A stretch of DNA of 64,000 bases from Flavobacteriaceae bacterium MAR_2010_188 (GCA_900104375.1 LT629302.1:2076001-2140000), one strand, 5' to 3'. Positions 14,445-23,089 are shown, counted from the first letter of the stretch. Notes: generated by a model from the sequence alone, not told the origin. Numbers and translations: made by a program.

Positions 14445-14777
14445 ATGGCAACAAAAAAGAAAAAAATGAAAATGATGACACTTGACCAAATGAAGGACAA
14501 GGACATTGGAGAAATCGGAACACCGGACCGGGACAAATATGAATTTGATTTGCGCATGGAAGTTCTTGGCGATATGATAAAGTCTGTCCGAAAAGAACGA
14601 AAACTAACCCAAGAACAACTTGGCGAACTGATTGGAGTTCAAAAATCGCAAATTTCAAAACTCGAACGAAATACTAAAAATGTGACTATCGAAACGATAT
14701 TAAAAGTGTTCCGAGCATTAAAAGCGAACGTGAAATTTAGCGTAGAAATGAACGAATTTGAATTTAAAGTAGCGTAA
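14445..14777 (+). CDS. HigA-like XRE antitoxin
   Basis: 110 residues. Helix-turn-helix at about 45-100: MIKSVRKERKLTQEQLGELI, QKSQISKLERNTKNVTIETI, KVFRALKANVKFSVEM. The N-terminus is Lys/Met-rich (MATKKKKMKMMTLDQMKDKD), and a later in-frame ATG could be the true start. It follows its toxin by 10 bases rather than overlapping, unlike copy 1. Confidence 0.85.
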   Translation: MATKKKKMKMMTLDQMKDKDIGEIGTPDRDKYEFDLRMEVLGDMIKSVRKERKLTQEQLGELIGVQKSQISKLERNTKNVTIETILKVFRALKANVKFSVEMNEFEFKVA

Positions 14778-14792
14778 GAAAGCACTACTGGC

Positions 14793-14914
14793 AACAATGT
14801 GTAAACGCAATAACGGCGGAATTTTCTCTCGAAAATTCTCGCCTTTTGGCTATCTTGTGCTGTAAACCGAGCGTCGGTCAGCGCCAGTCCGTCCCTGCGC
14901 TTACACCGATCATT
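14793..14914 (+). repeat. attC-like site 16, class C, ATT core
   Basis: AAC-AATGTGTAAACGCAATAACGG; right GCTTACACCGATC-ATT. The terminal GTT is ATT here. The cassette that starts here closes with AAT instead of AAC, a matching change. Confidence 0.7.
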
Positions 14915-14942
14915 GTGCTTCATTACCAGAAACCGCTAACCA

Positions 14943-15752
14943 ATGATAAAATTCTTTAGAAAAATTAGACAAAGATTACTGACTGAAAACAAATTCAGTA
15001 AATATCTGATGTATGCTATAGGAGAAATTATACTTGTCGTGATTGGCATTTTAATTGCCTTACAGATTAATAATTGGAATCAAAATCGTCTTAATGAAGA
15101 TTTAGAATCTGTATACTATAAACGACTTTTAGATGATGTCAGAGAGGAAAAGTTAATTCTTGAAGCGACTATTAATTATTCTAAACAAGTTAGTTTTCAC
15201 GCAAAAAAAGCAATAGCTGTTTTCGAAAACTCTTCCAATGCTAATATCAATCCAGTTGAAAATCTCATAGACATGTATCAGGCAAGTCAATATGCAGATT
15301 CGTATTCAGCATCATCAACTTTTAAGGAGTTAATTGCTTCTGGCCAAATTAATCTCATCCAAAATGACAATTTAAAAACTGCATTAATTAGGTATTATGA
15401 TGCTGAATGGTCTGAAACAGGAACGTTGACGCTTGAAAACAAATATAGAGAGAATTTGAGAGGTAAAATGCCAGATGAAATTCAGACACAGATACGATTG
15501 AATTGTGGAGATATTTATTTAAAAAACGGTTACAGTTATCTAATAAGTTTACCTAATAAATGTAATATTGATCTCGATCCTAAAATTGCCAAATCCGTTG
15601 TTGAAGAGTTACGTAAGGACGAGAGTTTAAAAAAAGATTTGCGTTATCTTATTGGCAATGAGGCAGGTAAATTAAATGATTTAAAACCAGTACAAAAGCA
15701 ACTCAATGAGATCAATATTCTATTAGAAGAAATTGACAATGATGTAAGATAA
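14943..15752 (+). CDS. DUF6090 family membrane protein (paralogue 2)
   Basis: 269 residues. MIKFFRKIRQRLLTENKFSK, one membrane helix at ~25-47 ending LQINNWNQ, then a helical domain with YYKRLLDDVREEKLILEATI, SSTFKELIASGQINLIQNDN (the conserved middle segment) and DLRYLIGNEAGKLNDL. The upstream 30 bases (GTGCTTCATTA...CGCTAACCA) are shared with the other DUF6090 cassettes. Function unknown; location is the inner membrane by prediction. Confidence 0.85.
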   Translation: MIKFFRKIRQRLLTENKFSKYLMYAIGEIILVVIGILIALQINNWNQNRLNEDLESVYYKRLLDDVREEKLILEATINYSKQVSFHAKKAIAVFENSSNANINPVENLIDMYQASQYADSYSASSTFKELIASGQINLIQNDNLKTALIRYYDAEWSETGTLTLENKYRENLRGKMPDEIQTQIRLNCGDIYLKNGYSYLISLPNKCNIDLDPKIAKSVVEELRKDESLKKDLRYLIGNEAGKLNDLKPVQKQLNEINILLEEIDNDVR

Positions 15753-15790
15753 GTAAGCTTTTTAGATAAATTATTAAATAACGAAAGCAC

Positions 15791-15914
15791 AATATTGGCT
15801 ATAAGTAATTGCTTGGTCTCTGCCGACTTACGAACATTCCTGCGGAATATTCTATCTGTGATTTATTTGCTAAATTAGTTGCTAAACCACGCAACTAACC
15901 ATACACCAAACGTT
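15791..15914 (+). repeat. attC-like site 17, class A variant, AAT core
   Basis: AAT-ATTGGCTATAAGTAATTGC at the left, then class A interior (GAACATTCC/GGAATATTC; TTAGTTGC/GCAACTAA), right CATACACCAAAC-GTT. It mixes a class-D-like left box with a class A right box. Confidence 0.7.
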
Positions 15915-15942
15915 ATGCACAATTGAAAACAACTATAATCCA

Positions 15943-16889
15943 ATGAAAACTAAAATTCTAATTCTACTAGCTTTTCTTTCTCTTCTTTCTTGTCAAAACA
16001 CTAAGAAAACATCTAGTAAAGAAAATACACCAACTTATAAAATCAACATCAATAAAGGTTCTGGTAAGTTTATCATCGAAGGAGGACATAATAAAGCAGA
16101 TAGTATTGTAATTCACTATTACAAACCAAGTAATTTTAGTAAAACATCAGATGTTGTTTATGTAATACCCGGAGGTGGACGCAATGGAGATGATTATAGA
16201 GATTCTTGGATTGAAAAAGCTGAAGAATATAATGTTCTGGTATTATCGCCCGAATATAATGAAAAAAACTATCCTGAATTTTGGAATTATAATTTGGCTG
16301 GAATGTATAAGGATGTGAAAATTAATCAAGATAGAACAGCAATTGAGAGTTTTAGAATAAGTAACAATCCAAAAGAATGGATATTCAATGATTTCGACAG
16401 AATTTTTGAAGAAGTTAAGGGAAATCTTGATTTAAATACAGACACCTACGATATGTTTGGACATTCAGCTGGAGGTCAGATACTACATAGATTTGCAATC
16501 TTCAATTCAAATAACAAAGCGAGTAGAATCTTAGCAGCTAATTCTGGTTGGTATACCGAACCTACGGATTCAGATGAATTTCCATATGGTCTTAAGGGGA
16601 CAATTCAATCTTCAGAAAAGATTGACTACAGTTCTGAATTAATTGTTTTTTTAGGTGAGAAAGATGATGCCTACGAAACAAGAGGAAGCTTAAGGCGTTC
16701 CCCAGAAGCTGACAAACAAGGTCTAGGGAGATTATCTAGAGGAAAATATTTTTATAATTCATCTAAGGAAATCACATCTCAATTTAAAAAAAATACAACT
16801 GGAAATTAGAAATAATCCCAGATGTTGGACACGATTACAGAAAAATGGGACAAGCTGCTGCTGACTATTTATACAATTCTGAAAAATAA
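15943..16889 (+). pseudogene. Alpha/beta hydrolase lipoprotein, frameshifted near the C-terminus
   Basis: Lipoprotein signal (MKTKILILLAFLSLLSC). The oxyanion region is VVYVIPGGGRNGDDY and the nucleophile elbow is MFGHSAGGQILHRFA (GxSxG). The first frame stops at 16809. The next frame continues KLEIIPDVGHDYRKMGQAAA and DYLYNSEK-stop, which supplies the catalytic His (PDVGHD). A one-base change in the A-run before TACAACTGG separates the two, so the protein lacks its His and is inactive unless the frameshift is corrected. Arms TTATGCAC/GTGCATAA match perfectly. Confidence 0.8.
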
Positions 16890-16897
16890 AAGTGCAT

Positions 16898-17020
16898 AAC
16901 AATGTATAAAAATAATAGCAGTTTTATCGCTAAAACGAAAGTGAGTAAATATAAATAAGGTCTGTTTTTAACCGAAAAGTAAGTGCTTTTTAATCCGCTA
17001 CTATTCTTATACGAGACGTT
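16898..17020 (+). repeat. attC-like site 18, class E
   Basis: AAC-AATGTATAAAAATAATAGC; right ATTCTTATACGAGAC-GTT. GTATAA pairs with TTATAC. 123 bp. The next unit is a geneless mini-cassette. Confidence 0.7.
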
Positions 17021-17097
17021 ATAGCACATTCAGCTGAAGCTGACTTGTGGTGCTACGTGCTGCGCACTCCCACCCCACAAGTGAAATGTGCTATAAC
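17018..17097. repeat. Geneless mini-cassette with nested hairpin
   Basis: TTATAGCACATT and AATGTGCTATAA are the arms. Between them CACTTGTGG-like arms (ACTTGTGG/CCACAAGT) enclose CTACGTGCTGCGCACTCCCA. No coding frame. It precedes a class B site, as do the other copies. Confidence 0.7.
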
Positions 17098-17428
17098 GAC
17101 CTGCTAAACCAAATTGCCCTTGGCATTTCCGCCGGCTCCAGCTCCAGCTGACGGGCTCAAGCCCTTAACCTGCCATAACAGGTGCTAAATGCAATTTAGC
17201 TCATCACACCTCTATTTTATTAAATAGGAATTCGTGAATGCTTCCCATTTGGTCCTGCTCCTTTATCTCCCAAGCCAATGAATTTAACAACCAAAGGTAG
17301 CTGCGCTACCTGGTCGGTGAACAATGATCTGAGACCACAGATTGTGGGAAGGTCCCATTCTCAAATCATTGTTGCTTAAATTCATTATCTTTTCGTTCGC
17401 AAAGCAGAACTGCGTTTAGCAGGTCGTT
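17095..17428 (+). repeat. attC-like site 19, class B (long form)
   Basis: AAC-GACCTGCTAAA to TTTAGCAGGTC-GTT, 53 bp longer than site 7 because of the segment AGCTCATCACACCTCTATTT and following, also present in the later class B copies. GGTAGC-TGC-GCTACC and AATGAATTTAA/TTAAATTCATT hairpins are intact. Confidence 0.7.
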
Positions 17429-17480
17429 GGCAAACATTAGAAAAAATCAGTTAATATGACAAACCTTTAAAATTAAAAAT

Positions 17481-17939
17481 ATGAAGAGACTAGCATTTTT
17501 AATCGCATTTACTATACTAATTTCTTGTAGTCAAGAAAAAGTAGACACTGAAAAGGAAGGACAAAAACTGATGGAATTAAGCAGAGAATGGTCAAAATCT
17601 GCGGCTACTGATGATATTGACAAAACAGTAAGTTATTGGTCTGATGACGCCATCTTCATTTCTTCTGGACAACCAACTCTAAATGGAAAACAGAATATAA
17701 GACAAATGGTGGAAGGAATGTCTAAAGTTCCAGGTTTTACAATTAGCTGGGAACCGATTAGTGTATCTGTATCCGAAAGTGGACATATGGCATATATGAT
17801 TGAAAAAAATACTATGACGATTAACGACTCAATTGGTAATCCTATTACTACTACTAGTCGTGCTGTTACAATTTGGAAAAAAAATAAAAATGGGGAGTGG
17901 AAAAATGTTGTGGAAATTGGGACAGATGACCCGAAATAA
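17481..17939 (+). CDS. SnoaL/DUF4440-like lipoprotein
   Basis: 152 residues. Lipoprotein signal with ILISC. The cone-shaped NTF2-like fold is suggested by LMELSREWSKSAATDDIDKT, VSYWSDDAIFISSGQPTLNG, KQNIRQMVEGMSKVPGFTIS and TTTSRAVTIWKKNKNGEWKN. In DUF4440/SnoaL-like proteins this fold binds small ligands or acts as an isomerase; no active site can be named here. Perfect arms TTGGCAAA/TTTGCCAA. Confidence 0.75.
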   Translation: MKRLAFLIAFTILISCSQEKVDTEKEGQKLMELSREWSKSAATDDIDKTVSYWSDDAIFISSGQPTLNGKQNIRQMVEGMSKVPGFTISWEPISVSVSESGHMAYMIEKNTMTINDSIGNPITTTSRAVTIWKKNKNGEWKNVVEIGTDDPK

Positions 17940-17950
17940 AACGATTTGCC

Positions 17951-18075
17951 AACACCGTATATAAGCTATGGCTTGGTCAGTCCACGCTTGGAAAATCCTA
18001 CGGATTTTCCTCTGGCAAGTATCGGTTTGGAATGTTCCGTAAAGAATCCACGCCACAGCCCATACACCAAACGTT
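17951..18075 (+). repeat. attC-like site 20, class A variant
   Basis: AAC-ACCGTATATAAGCTATGGC; hairpin GGAAAATCC/GGATTTTCC; right CATACACCAAAC-GTT. The middle resembles sites 3 and 14 (GTTCCGTAAAGAATCC). Confidence 0.75.
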
Positions 18076-18123
18076 GTGAGTCATGCGATTGAACACTCTA
18101 ATAACTTAATGAACCAAAACTAA

Positions 18124-19111
18124 ATGGCAGACAATACAGACGAATAACATTTAAATGTTCCGACAAACATTCAATCGGAAAATTGTCAAGACGAAAATGT
18201 TCCGACTAGTGACACCGAGACTATTAGCACAAATCAAGAAACTAAAAATACGGAAGTACATAAACATGCTCATCATGTGACACACAAAAAGAAGTGGGGC
18301 GAATATTTGTTAGAATTTTTTATGCTTTTTCTTGCAGTTTTTTTGGGCTTTGTTGCAGAGAATATAAGGGAACATACAGTGGAAAATGACCGGGCAAAAG
18401 AATATGCAATATCATTAGTGCAAGATTTGCAAAATGATACAACTTCCCTTAACACACAAATAAAATCCGCTGAAATTTATATAGCAATTACAGACAGTCT
18501 GCTTAACCTTAGCAAAGAACGTTTGGAAGTTAGCAATACTGCAAAATTTTCTTTTTACACCCGTTTTATATATTGGACAGTTCCTCTTTCCTGGAACCGT
18601 GCTACGTTTGAACAAATAAAAAAATTCAGGCAGTATCAGGTACTTTAAAAATTACCAACTACTACAAAAATTGATGAAATATGATGGACTAATAAATGAC
18701 ATTGAAGGGGAATTCAACAATCACCAGACAAGAGGTAATTTGTTATTAAGCCAAATAAATGAAATTATGGACCCACAAATTCACCATGATTTATCAAAGC
18801 AAATGTTGATAGCACTTGATACAATGTCTAAACAAACCATTGAAAATTATTACTCCATCAAAACAGTTACATTGGAAAATAAAAGAAAGGAAATAAATGA
18901 GATGTTGAATATGGCTATTGTGCAGCAAAGAAATCTCAGGTTTAATAATACCCGTTTAGTGCAGACTAAAGAATTGGCGAAAGGATTGATAAATGACCTC
19001 AAAAAGAGTACAACTTGGATAGTCAATAGAGAAGCACGAACGCACAACAGGGGGTTTGCCAAAATGGGGCCTGACGGAACCCGTGTTTCAACTTTTTGTT
19101 TTTCAATTTAG
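18124..19111 (+). pseudogene. Membrane-anchored coiled-coil protein, several frameshifts
   Basis: It starts MADNTDE-stop, then continues in frame with DENVPTSDTETISTNQETKN and HKHAHHVTHKKKWGEYLLEF. One membrane helix (FFMLFLAVFLGFVAENI) is followed by a periplasmic helical part. The frame shifts near 18640 and again near 19010, where the original end was probably EYNLDSQ-stop. The layout (membrane helix, then AENIREH) is like a common Bacteroidetes membrane protein of unknown role and similar in plan to DUF6090. Three lesions make it a clear pseudogene. Arms TTGTGAGT/ACGCACAA match with one mismatch. Confidence 0.7.
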
Positions 19112-19238
19112 CTTCATATCCAGCTTTAGATTATTAATTTAGCTATGTGCATATCATCAACTTTTATTTATAAATTTAGCTTCAGTTAACCGAGCGGACG
19201 GAATTATATTGCCCCCACTTCGGCAAGCCCTGTTCGTT
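19046..19238 (+). repeat. attC-like site 21, class F
   Basis: AAC-AGGGGGTTTGCC at the left and GGCAAGCCCTGTTC-GTT at the right; GGGTTTGCC pairs loosely with GGCAAGCCC. The interior repeats TTTAGCT three times. 193 bp. It closes one cassette with GCACAAC and opens a DUF6090 cassette with TTGTGCTT, as other sites do. Confidence 0.6.
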
Positions 19239-19266
19239 GTGCTTCATTATCAGAAACCGCTAACCA

Positions 19267-20073
19267 ATGATAAAATTCTTTAGAAAAATACGATACGACC
19301 TTACGGAGAAAAATAAAACTGGGAAATATTTGAAATATGCTATTGGAGAAATTGTGCTGGTAATGATTGGTATCCTTTTAGCATTGCAAGTAAGTAATTG
19401 GAATCAAGCACGCCAAAACGGACAACAGGAAGCAATACTATTAACTCAGTTATTAAACGAATATTCAAATAATTTAGAACAACTTAATAATAAAATTGAA
19501 ACTAGGGATGACATTATGAGATCCTCATTAGCAATTTTAGATTATAGAGGTCTTGATGAATCTCAAATTAATACTGACAGTCTAAATATTCATATTTCAA
19601 GAACATTAACAAGACCAACTTTTGATCCCGAGTTAGGAGTTACCAGCGAGCTTACTAATTCTGGTAAGTTATATTATTTAACCAATGTGGAATTAAGAAA
19701 TAGTATAACAGCCTTCCCAAGTTTTTTAGGTGAGCTACGCGAAGAAGAAATGGTATCGTTTAATTTAATTGAAGAAAGGTTCTTACCATTTTTAATAGAT
19801 AATTACCAATTAGGAGCAATTTTATCAAACAATATGACAGATCATTCTTTTCAATCAAAAAATGAAATGATTAATTTAAAAAGAAGGACAATGGCTGATA
19901 ATCTATTCAATCCAAACAGTCCTTTTAGATTGGTAAATAATCCAGACATGGAAGATTACATGGCATTAACCTATACAAATACTGAATATACCAACCTACA
20001 ATCTTTTGGCGTAAAAAGTAAAATTGAGTATATAATTACTCTCATTAATAAAGAGATTGAAAAGAAAAAATAA
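19267..20073 (+). CDS. DUF6090 family membrane protein (paralogue 3)
   Basis: 268 residues. MIKFFRKIRYDLTEKNKTGK, a membrane helix ending LQVSNWNQ, then ILLTQLLNEYSNNLEQLNNK, TSELTNSGKLYYLTNVELRN (conserved middle) and a C-terminal LINKEIEKKK. It diverges most in the helix and hinge from the other paralogues. Cassette arms TTGTGCTT/AAGCACAA, as for all DUF6090 copies here. Confidence 0.85.
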   Translation: MIKFFRKIRYDLTEKNKTGKYLKYAIGEIVLVMIGILLALQVSNWNQARQNGQQEAILLTQLLNEYSNNLEQLNNKIETRDDIMRSSLAILDYRGLDESQINTDSLNIHISRTLTRPTFDPELGVTSELTNSGKLYYLTNVELRNSITAFPSFLGELREEEMVSFNLIEERFLPFLIDNYQLGAILSNNMTDHSFQSKNEMINLKRRTMADNLFNPNSPFRLVNNPDMEDYMALTYTNTEYTNLQSFGVKSKIEYIITLINKEIEKKK

Positions 20074-20082
20074 CGAAAGCAC

Positions 20083-20234
20083 AACAACGTGTATAGCCAC
20101 TTGCTATGGCTTGTGTTCATCTGGAAAATTCCTCCAAGACGCTAAAGGTCGTGGCAGGTCGGAATTTTCTATGGCAAGTTTTTGTTTACTAAATTAGTTG
20201 CTTAACCACGCAACTAACCATACACAAGACCGTT
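20083..20234 (+). repeat. attC-like site 22, class A with nested hairpin insertion
   Basis: AAC-AACGTGTATAGCCACTTGC; the loop of the GAAAATTCC hairpin carries CCAAGACGCTAAAGGTCGTGG-CAGGT as in site 10; right CATACACAAGACC-GTT. Confidence 0.75.
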
Positions 20235-20260
20235 GTGTGTAATTTGAGAATTTTGGTTTT

Positions 20261-20283
20261 TATACCAATTTTTGGTATATTTG
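20261..20283 (+). promoter_or_regulatory. Palindromic operator overlapping a -7 element
   Basis: TATACCAA and TTGGTATA are perfect arms; the right arm overlaps TATATTTG. Suits autoregulation by the ParD antitoxin that follows 17 bases downstream. Confidence 0.6.
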
Positions 20284-20299
20284 AGTCAAATAGTTTAAA

Positions 20300-20551
20300 A
20301 TGAACAAAAACACATCAATATCACTCGGCAATTATTTTGACCAATTCGTTCAAAGTCGAATAAAAGAAGGTCGATTTAAAAATGTCAGCGAAGTTATACG
20401 CGCGGGATTGAGACTTTTAGAAGAAGAAGAAAATAAAGTAATTGCATTGAGAAACGCAATCCAAGACGGAATCGATAGCGGAATTGCTCATGATTTTGAC
20501 CCTAAAAAACATCTTGAATCTCTAAAAGCCAAGAAGCACTCAAATGGCTGA
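20300..20551 (+). CDS. ParD-family antitoxin
   Basis: 83 residues. NTSISLGNYFDQFVQSRIKE, then GRFKNVSEVIRAGLRLLEEE is the ParD/CC2985-type ribbon-helix-helix. The tail (DGIDSGIAHDFDPKKHLESL) is the classic ParD toxin-binding segment. The gene overlaps ParE by eight bases. Full family length, so the module should be functional. Confidence 0.9.
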   Translation: MNKNTSISLGNYFDQFVQSRIKEGRFKNVSEVIRAGLRLLEEEENKVIALRNAIQDGIDSGIAHDFDPKKHLESLKAKKHSNG

Positions 20552-20840
20552 ATTTAAATTGACGAATAAAGCAATTGAGGATTTATCAAAGATTTGGGAG
20601 TATACTTTCGAGGTCTGGTCTGAAAATCAAGCTGACAAATATTACGAAATGCTAATTTCAGGCTGTCAAGAAATTGCAGACAATCCACTTCTAGGAAAAT
20701 ACTATGATGGATTTACTCCAAGTTTATTCGGAATCAAAACAAATCGACTTATCATTTTCTACCGAACTTTAAATGAAAACTATGTTGAAATAACCAGAAT
20801 ATTGCACGAGAGAATGGATTTAAAAAAAAAGGATAACTGA
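20544..20840 (+). CDS. ParE-family toxin
   Basis: 98 residues. FKLTNKAIEDLSKIWEYTFE, WSENQADKYYEMLISGCQEI, ADNPLLGKYYDGFTPSLFGI, TNRLIIFYRTLNENYVEITR and ILHERMDLKKK. These are standard ParE motifs, including the basic C-terminal ILHERMD. ParE of this type poisons DNA gyrase. Arms of this cassette (TTGTGTGTA/TACACACAA) match perfectly, so the two-gene unit forms a complete cassette. Confidence 0.9.
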   Translation: MAEFKLTNKAIEDLSKIWEYTFEVWSENQADKYYEMLISGCQEIADNPLLGKYYDGFTPSLFGIKTNRLIIFYRTLNENYVEITRILHERMDLKKKDN

Positions 20841-20856
20841 ATAAAAAACTACACAC

Positions 20857-20980
20857 AACAAAGTGTATAAACCATGGCTTATTCGTGCCCATCTGGAAAA
20901 TCCTGCGGATTTTCCTCTGGCAAGTATCTGTTTATTGGGTTCCGTAACGAATATGCGCCACAGTCCATAAGCGTAACGTT
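20857..20980 (+). repeat. attC-like site 23, class A variant
   Basis: AAC-AAAGTGTATAAACCATGG to CCATAAGCGTAAC-GTT; relative of sites 3 and 14. The next cassette opens TTAGCATAA. Confidence 0.7.
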
Positions 20981-20997
20981 AGCATAAATACTGAATA

Positions 20998-21712
20998 ATG
21001 AATCCGTCTGAAATTGGACTTATTGATAATCGAAATAAAAATTTATGGAATGATTTAAACAAAACTCATTCAATAGATGTGGAGCTGTCCGATTATCCGA
21101 ATTACGCATGCGATTCGTTTGATAACAATTTCTACTATTCTTATCCCAAAAGATGATATCTGTATAGATTCATTTACTCACGAGTTACTTCACATTTAAA
21201 TTAGGCAAAAAGAACTTTATTTTGGCTCAAGTCTTGAGAATTTAATTCGTGGAAACGACGTCTTATCACAAATAATTTCGGACAACTTAATTGAGCATTT
21301 TGGAAACTGCATTGACCATATAAAAATGTTGCCAATTTATTTAGAAATGGGGTTTGAAAAGAAAAGATTCATAACGGACTATGATGTAAATAAATTCACG
21401 AAAGCAGAATTGCAACAATTGAAAGACAGTTTTAAAATTGGACGGAGTTATTATGGCGAAGCAGTAGATTTCTATATTGGAAAATATATTGCATTTAAAG
21501 CAGACCCAAAACTGCATATAAACTACCCGAAATCATTAGCAGAGTTAAAAATGCTAGATTCTAAATTATATGGTATTTTAGAAAAGTGTATTGAAGACTG
21601 GAAAAAAATGCCACTTGAAAAGGAAAATATTTGGGATGATGAGTATAGTTCAATTTCATTTGAGTTTTACGAAAAGTTAAACGAATGGAGTAACGGAAAA
21701 ACGTTTGTGTAA
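20998..21712 (+). pseudogene. Broken gene with an HELLH-like motif
   Basis: It begins MNPSEIGLIDNRNKNLWNDL and runs to about NFYYS; then a one-base shift near 21145 leads into IPKDDICIDSFTHELLHI, a stop at codon position 'HI-stop-IRQKE', and the intact remainder LYFGSSLENLIRG...KMLPIYLEMGFEKKRFITDY and SNGKTFV-stop. THELLH could be a zinc-binding HExxH site. No family recognised beyond this. Arms TTAGCATAA/TTATACTAA match with one change. Confidence 0.6.
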
Positions 21713-21727
21713 AAAAGTACTTATACT

Positions 21728-21915
21728 AACAAAACCTAAACGTAATGCGGAGTTTAGGGCAAAACCGAAAGGTCTGTGTATATTTATGAAGTCGCTAAAT
21801 CTTTGGGATTTAGCTTTGGACAAAAAAAGAAAAAGAAATACCAAAAGCTTTAGCTTCGTGCGCAGACGGAAACGAAAAGTTTCCTTACTATCGCACTACG
21901 CTTAGCTAAAACGTT
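21728..21915 (+). repeat. attC-like site 24, class G
   Basis: AAC-AAAACCTAAACGTAATGCGG; right TACGCTTAGCTAAAAC-GTT. Longer (188 bp), with internal hairpins AGTTTCC/GGAAAC and GATTTAGC/GCTAAATC. It resembles a different repeat family but its ends behave as cassette boundaries: next cassette TTTGGTGTA, closing TACACCCAA. Confidence 0.55.
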
Positions 21916-21976
21916 TGGTGTAATTAAACCTCACAACAAAAGTCATTGCCAAAACGAATCATACGGATTATTTTTA

Positions 21977-21984
21977 TATATTTG
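21977..21984 (+). promoter_or_regulatory. -7 promoter element
   Basis: TATATTTG, 20 bases before the antitoxin ATG. Confidence 0.5.
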
Positions 21985-22004
21985 TACGTATAAAATAATT
22001 GATT

Positions 22005-22253
22005 ATGGACACGAAACTGACCTTAAAGCTTAACCAAAGGATTATTGAAAAAGCTAAAGAATATGCTTCCAACAAAAAAATGAGTTTATCTCGAATTGTA
22101 GAAGCTTATTTACAATCTTTGACTTCCGAGAATGACACCTCTGAATTTGAGATTTCACCTTTCGTGAAAAGCATCTCAACAGGAACTGAAATCCCAGCTG
22201 ATTTGGACTATAAAAAAGAATATTCTGACTATTTAATTGAGAAATATAAATGA
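22005..22253 (+). CDS. DUF6364-like antitoxin
   Basis: 82 residues from the ATG (a TTG two codons earlier is less likely). MDTKLTLKLNQRIIEKAKEY, then SLSRIVEAYLQSLTSEND is a ribbon-helix-helix of the DUF6364 type. The C-terminal EIPADLDYKKEYSDYLIEKY would bind the toxin. It is directly followed, with a 4-base overlap (ATGA), by a PIN-domain gene, so the pair is a VapBC-like system. Confidence 0.85.
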   Translation: MDTKLTLKLNQRIIEKAKEYASNKKMSLSRIVEAYLQSLTSENDTSEFEISPFVKSISTGTEIPADLDYKKEYSDYLIEKYK

Positions 22254-22672
22254 GCAAAAGAATTTTTATAGATACGAATGTAATGCTGGACTTTTTAGGG
22301 GAGCGACAACCATTTTATGAACCTATCGCGAAGATTGCAACCTTAGCGGAAAAAGAAAAACTGATAATGGTTGTTTCACCTATTTCATTCGCAATAGTAA
22401 ATTATTTTATATCAAAATTTGAGAATGGTAAAATCGCGAGGGAGAAACTAAGAAAATTTAAGATAATCTGTGAAATATGTTCGCTTGATGAACAAACGAT
22501 TGAAAAGGGACTCAATTCTTCGATAAAGGACTTTGAAGACGCATTGCAATATTTTAGTGCGACAGAATCGGAATGTGAAATCATAATTACAAGAAATGGA
22601 AAGGACTTTAAAAAATCGCTGTTACCTGTTATGACGGCAGACGAATTTTTGAAATCTTTGAATAAAAAATAA
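22250..22672 (+). CDS. PIN-domain ribonuclease toxin (VapC-like)
   Basis: 140 residues. N-terminal RIFIDTNVMLDFLGERQPFY with the first catalytic Asp (DTN), then internal SPISFAIVNYFISKFE, CSLDEQTIEKGLNSSIKDFE with conserved acidic positions and D/E near EDALQYFSATESECEIIITR, and the final strand NGKDFKKSLLPVMTADEFLK. PIN toxins cleave RNA. Order antitoxin then toxin and the 4-base overlap are typical. Confidence 0.9.
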   Translation: MSKRIFIDTNVMLDFLGERQPFYEPIAKIATLAEKEKLIMVVSPISFAIVNYFISKFENGKIAREKLRKFKIICEICSLDEQTIEKGLNSSIKDFEDALQYFSATESECEIIITRNGKDFKKSLLPVMTADEFLKSLNKK

Positions 22673-22680
22673 CTACACCC

Positions 22681-22822
22681 AACAATGGCTATACGTAATT
22701 GCTTGTTCTCGCCAACTTCTGAAATTCCTGCGGAATTTCTGACTCGGTGTGTACCTGCCTGCCGGCAGGCAGGCTTGCAAAGTTAAGTGCTAAACCACGC
22801 AACTACTCATAGCCGAGACGTT
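22681..22822 (+). repeat. attC-like site 25, class A variant
   Basis: AAC-AATGGCTATACGTAATTGC; GAAATTCC/GGAATTTC hairpin; an extra palindrome CCTGCCTGCC/GGCAGGCAGG; right CTCATAGCCGAGAC-GTT. GGCTAT pairs with ATAGCC, as in class D. Confidence 0.7.
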
Positions 22823-22849
22823 GGAAACAAGTTAAAAAACAAACACCTA

Positions 22850-23089
22850 ATGAATAATATAGATTGGATTGGTTTTATTGGAGTTTTTCATATACTATTA
22901 GCTTACATACTTAATGTAATCGGAAAAATAAAAAGCTCTGATATAACTTTTATTTTACTAAATCTCATTGGTGCAAGTATGGCTTGTTTTGCTTCAATAC
23001 TTATGGAATACATTCCGTTTATAATACTTGAAGGAGTGTGGACTATTGTATCTTTAATTTCGCTTATAAATTATAAAACAAAACATTAA
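22850..23089 (+). CDS. Small CBU_0592-type membrane protein
   Basis: 79 residues from the ATG (upstream in-frame starts fall inside the site). Three membrane helices: IDWIGFIGVFHILLAYIL, FILLNLIGASMACFASIL and YIPFIILEGVWTIVSLIS. Conserved ILLNLIGA and IILEGVWT are the signature of this small family. Function unknown. The stop is immediately followed by the next ATG (TAAATGG). Confidence 0.75.
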   Translation: MNNIDWIGFIGVFHILLAYILNVIGKIKSSDITFILLNLIGASMACFASILMEYIPFIILEGVWTIVSLISLINYKTKH

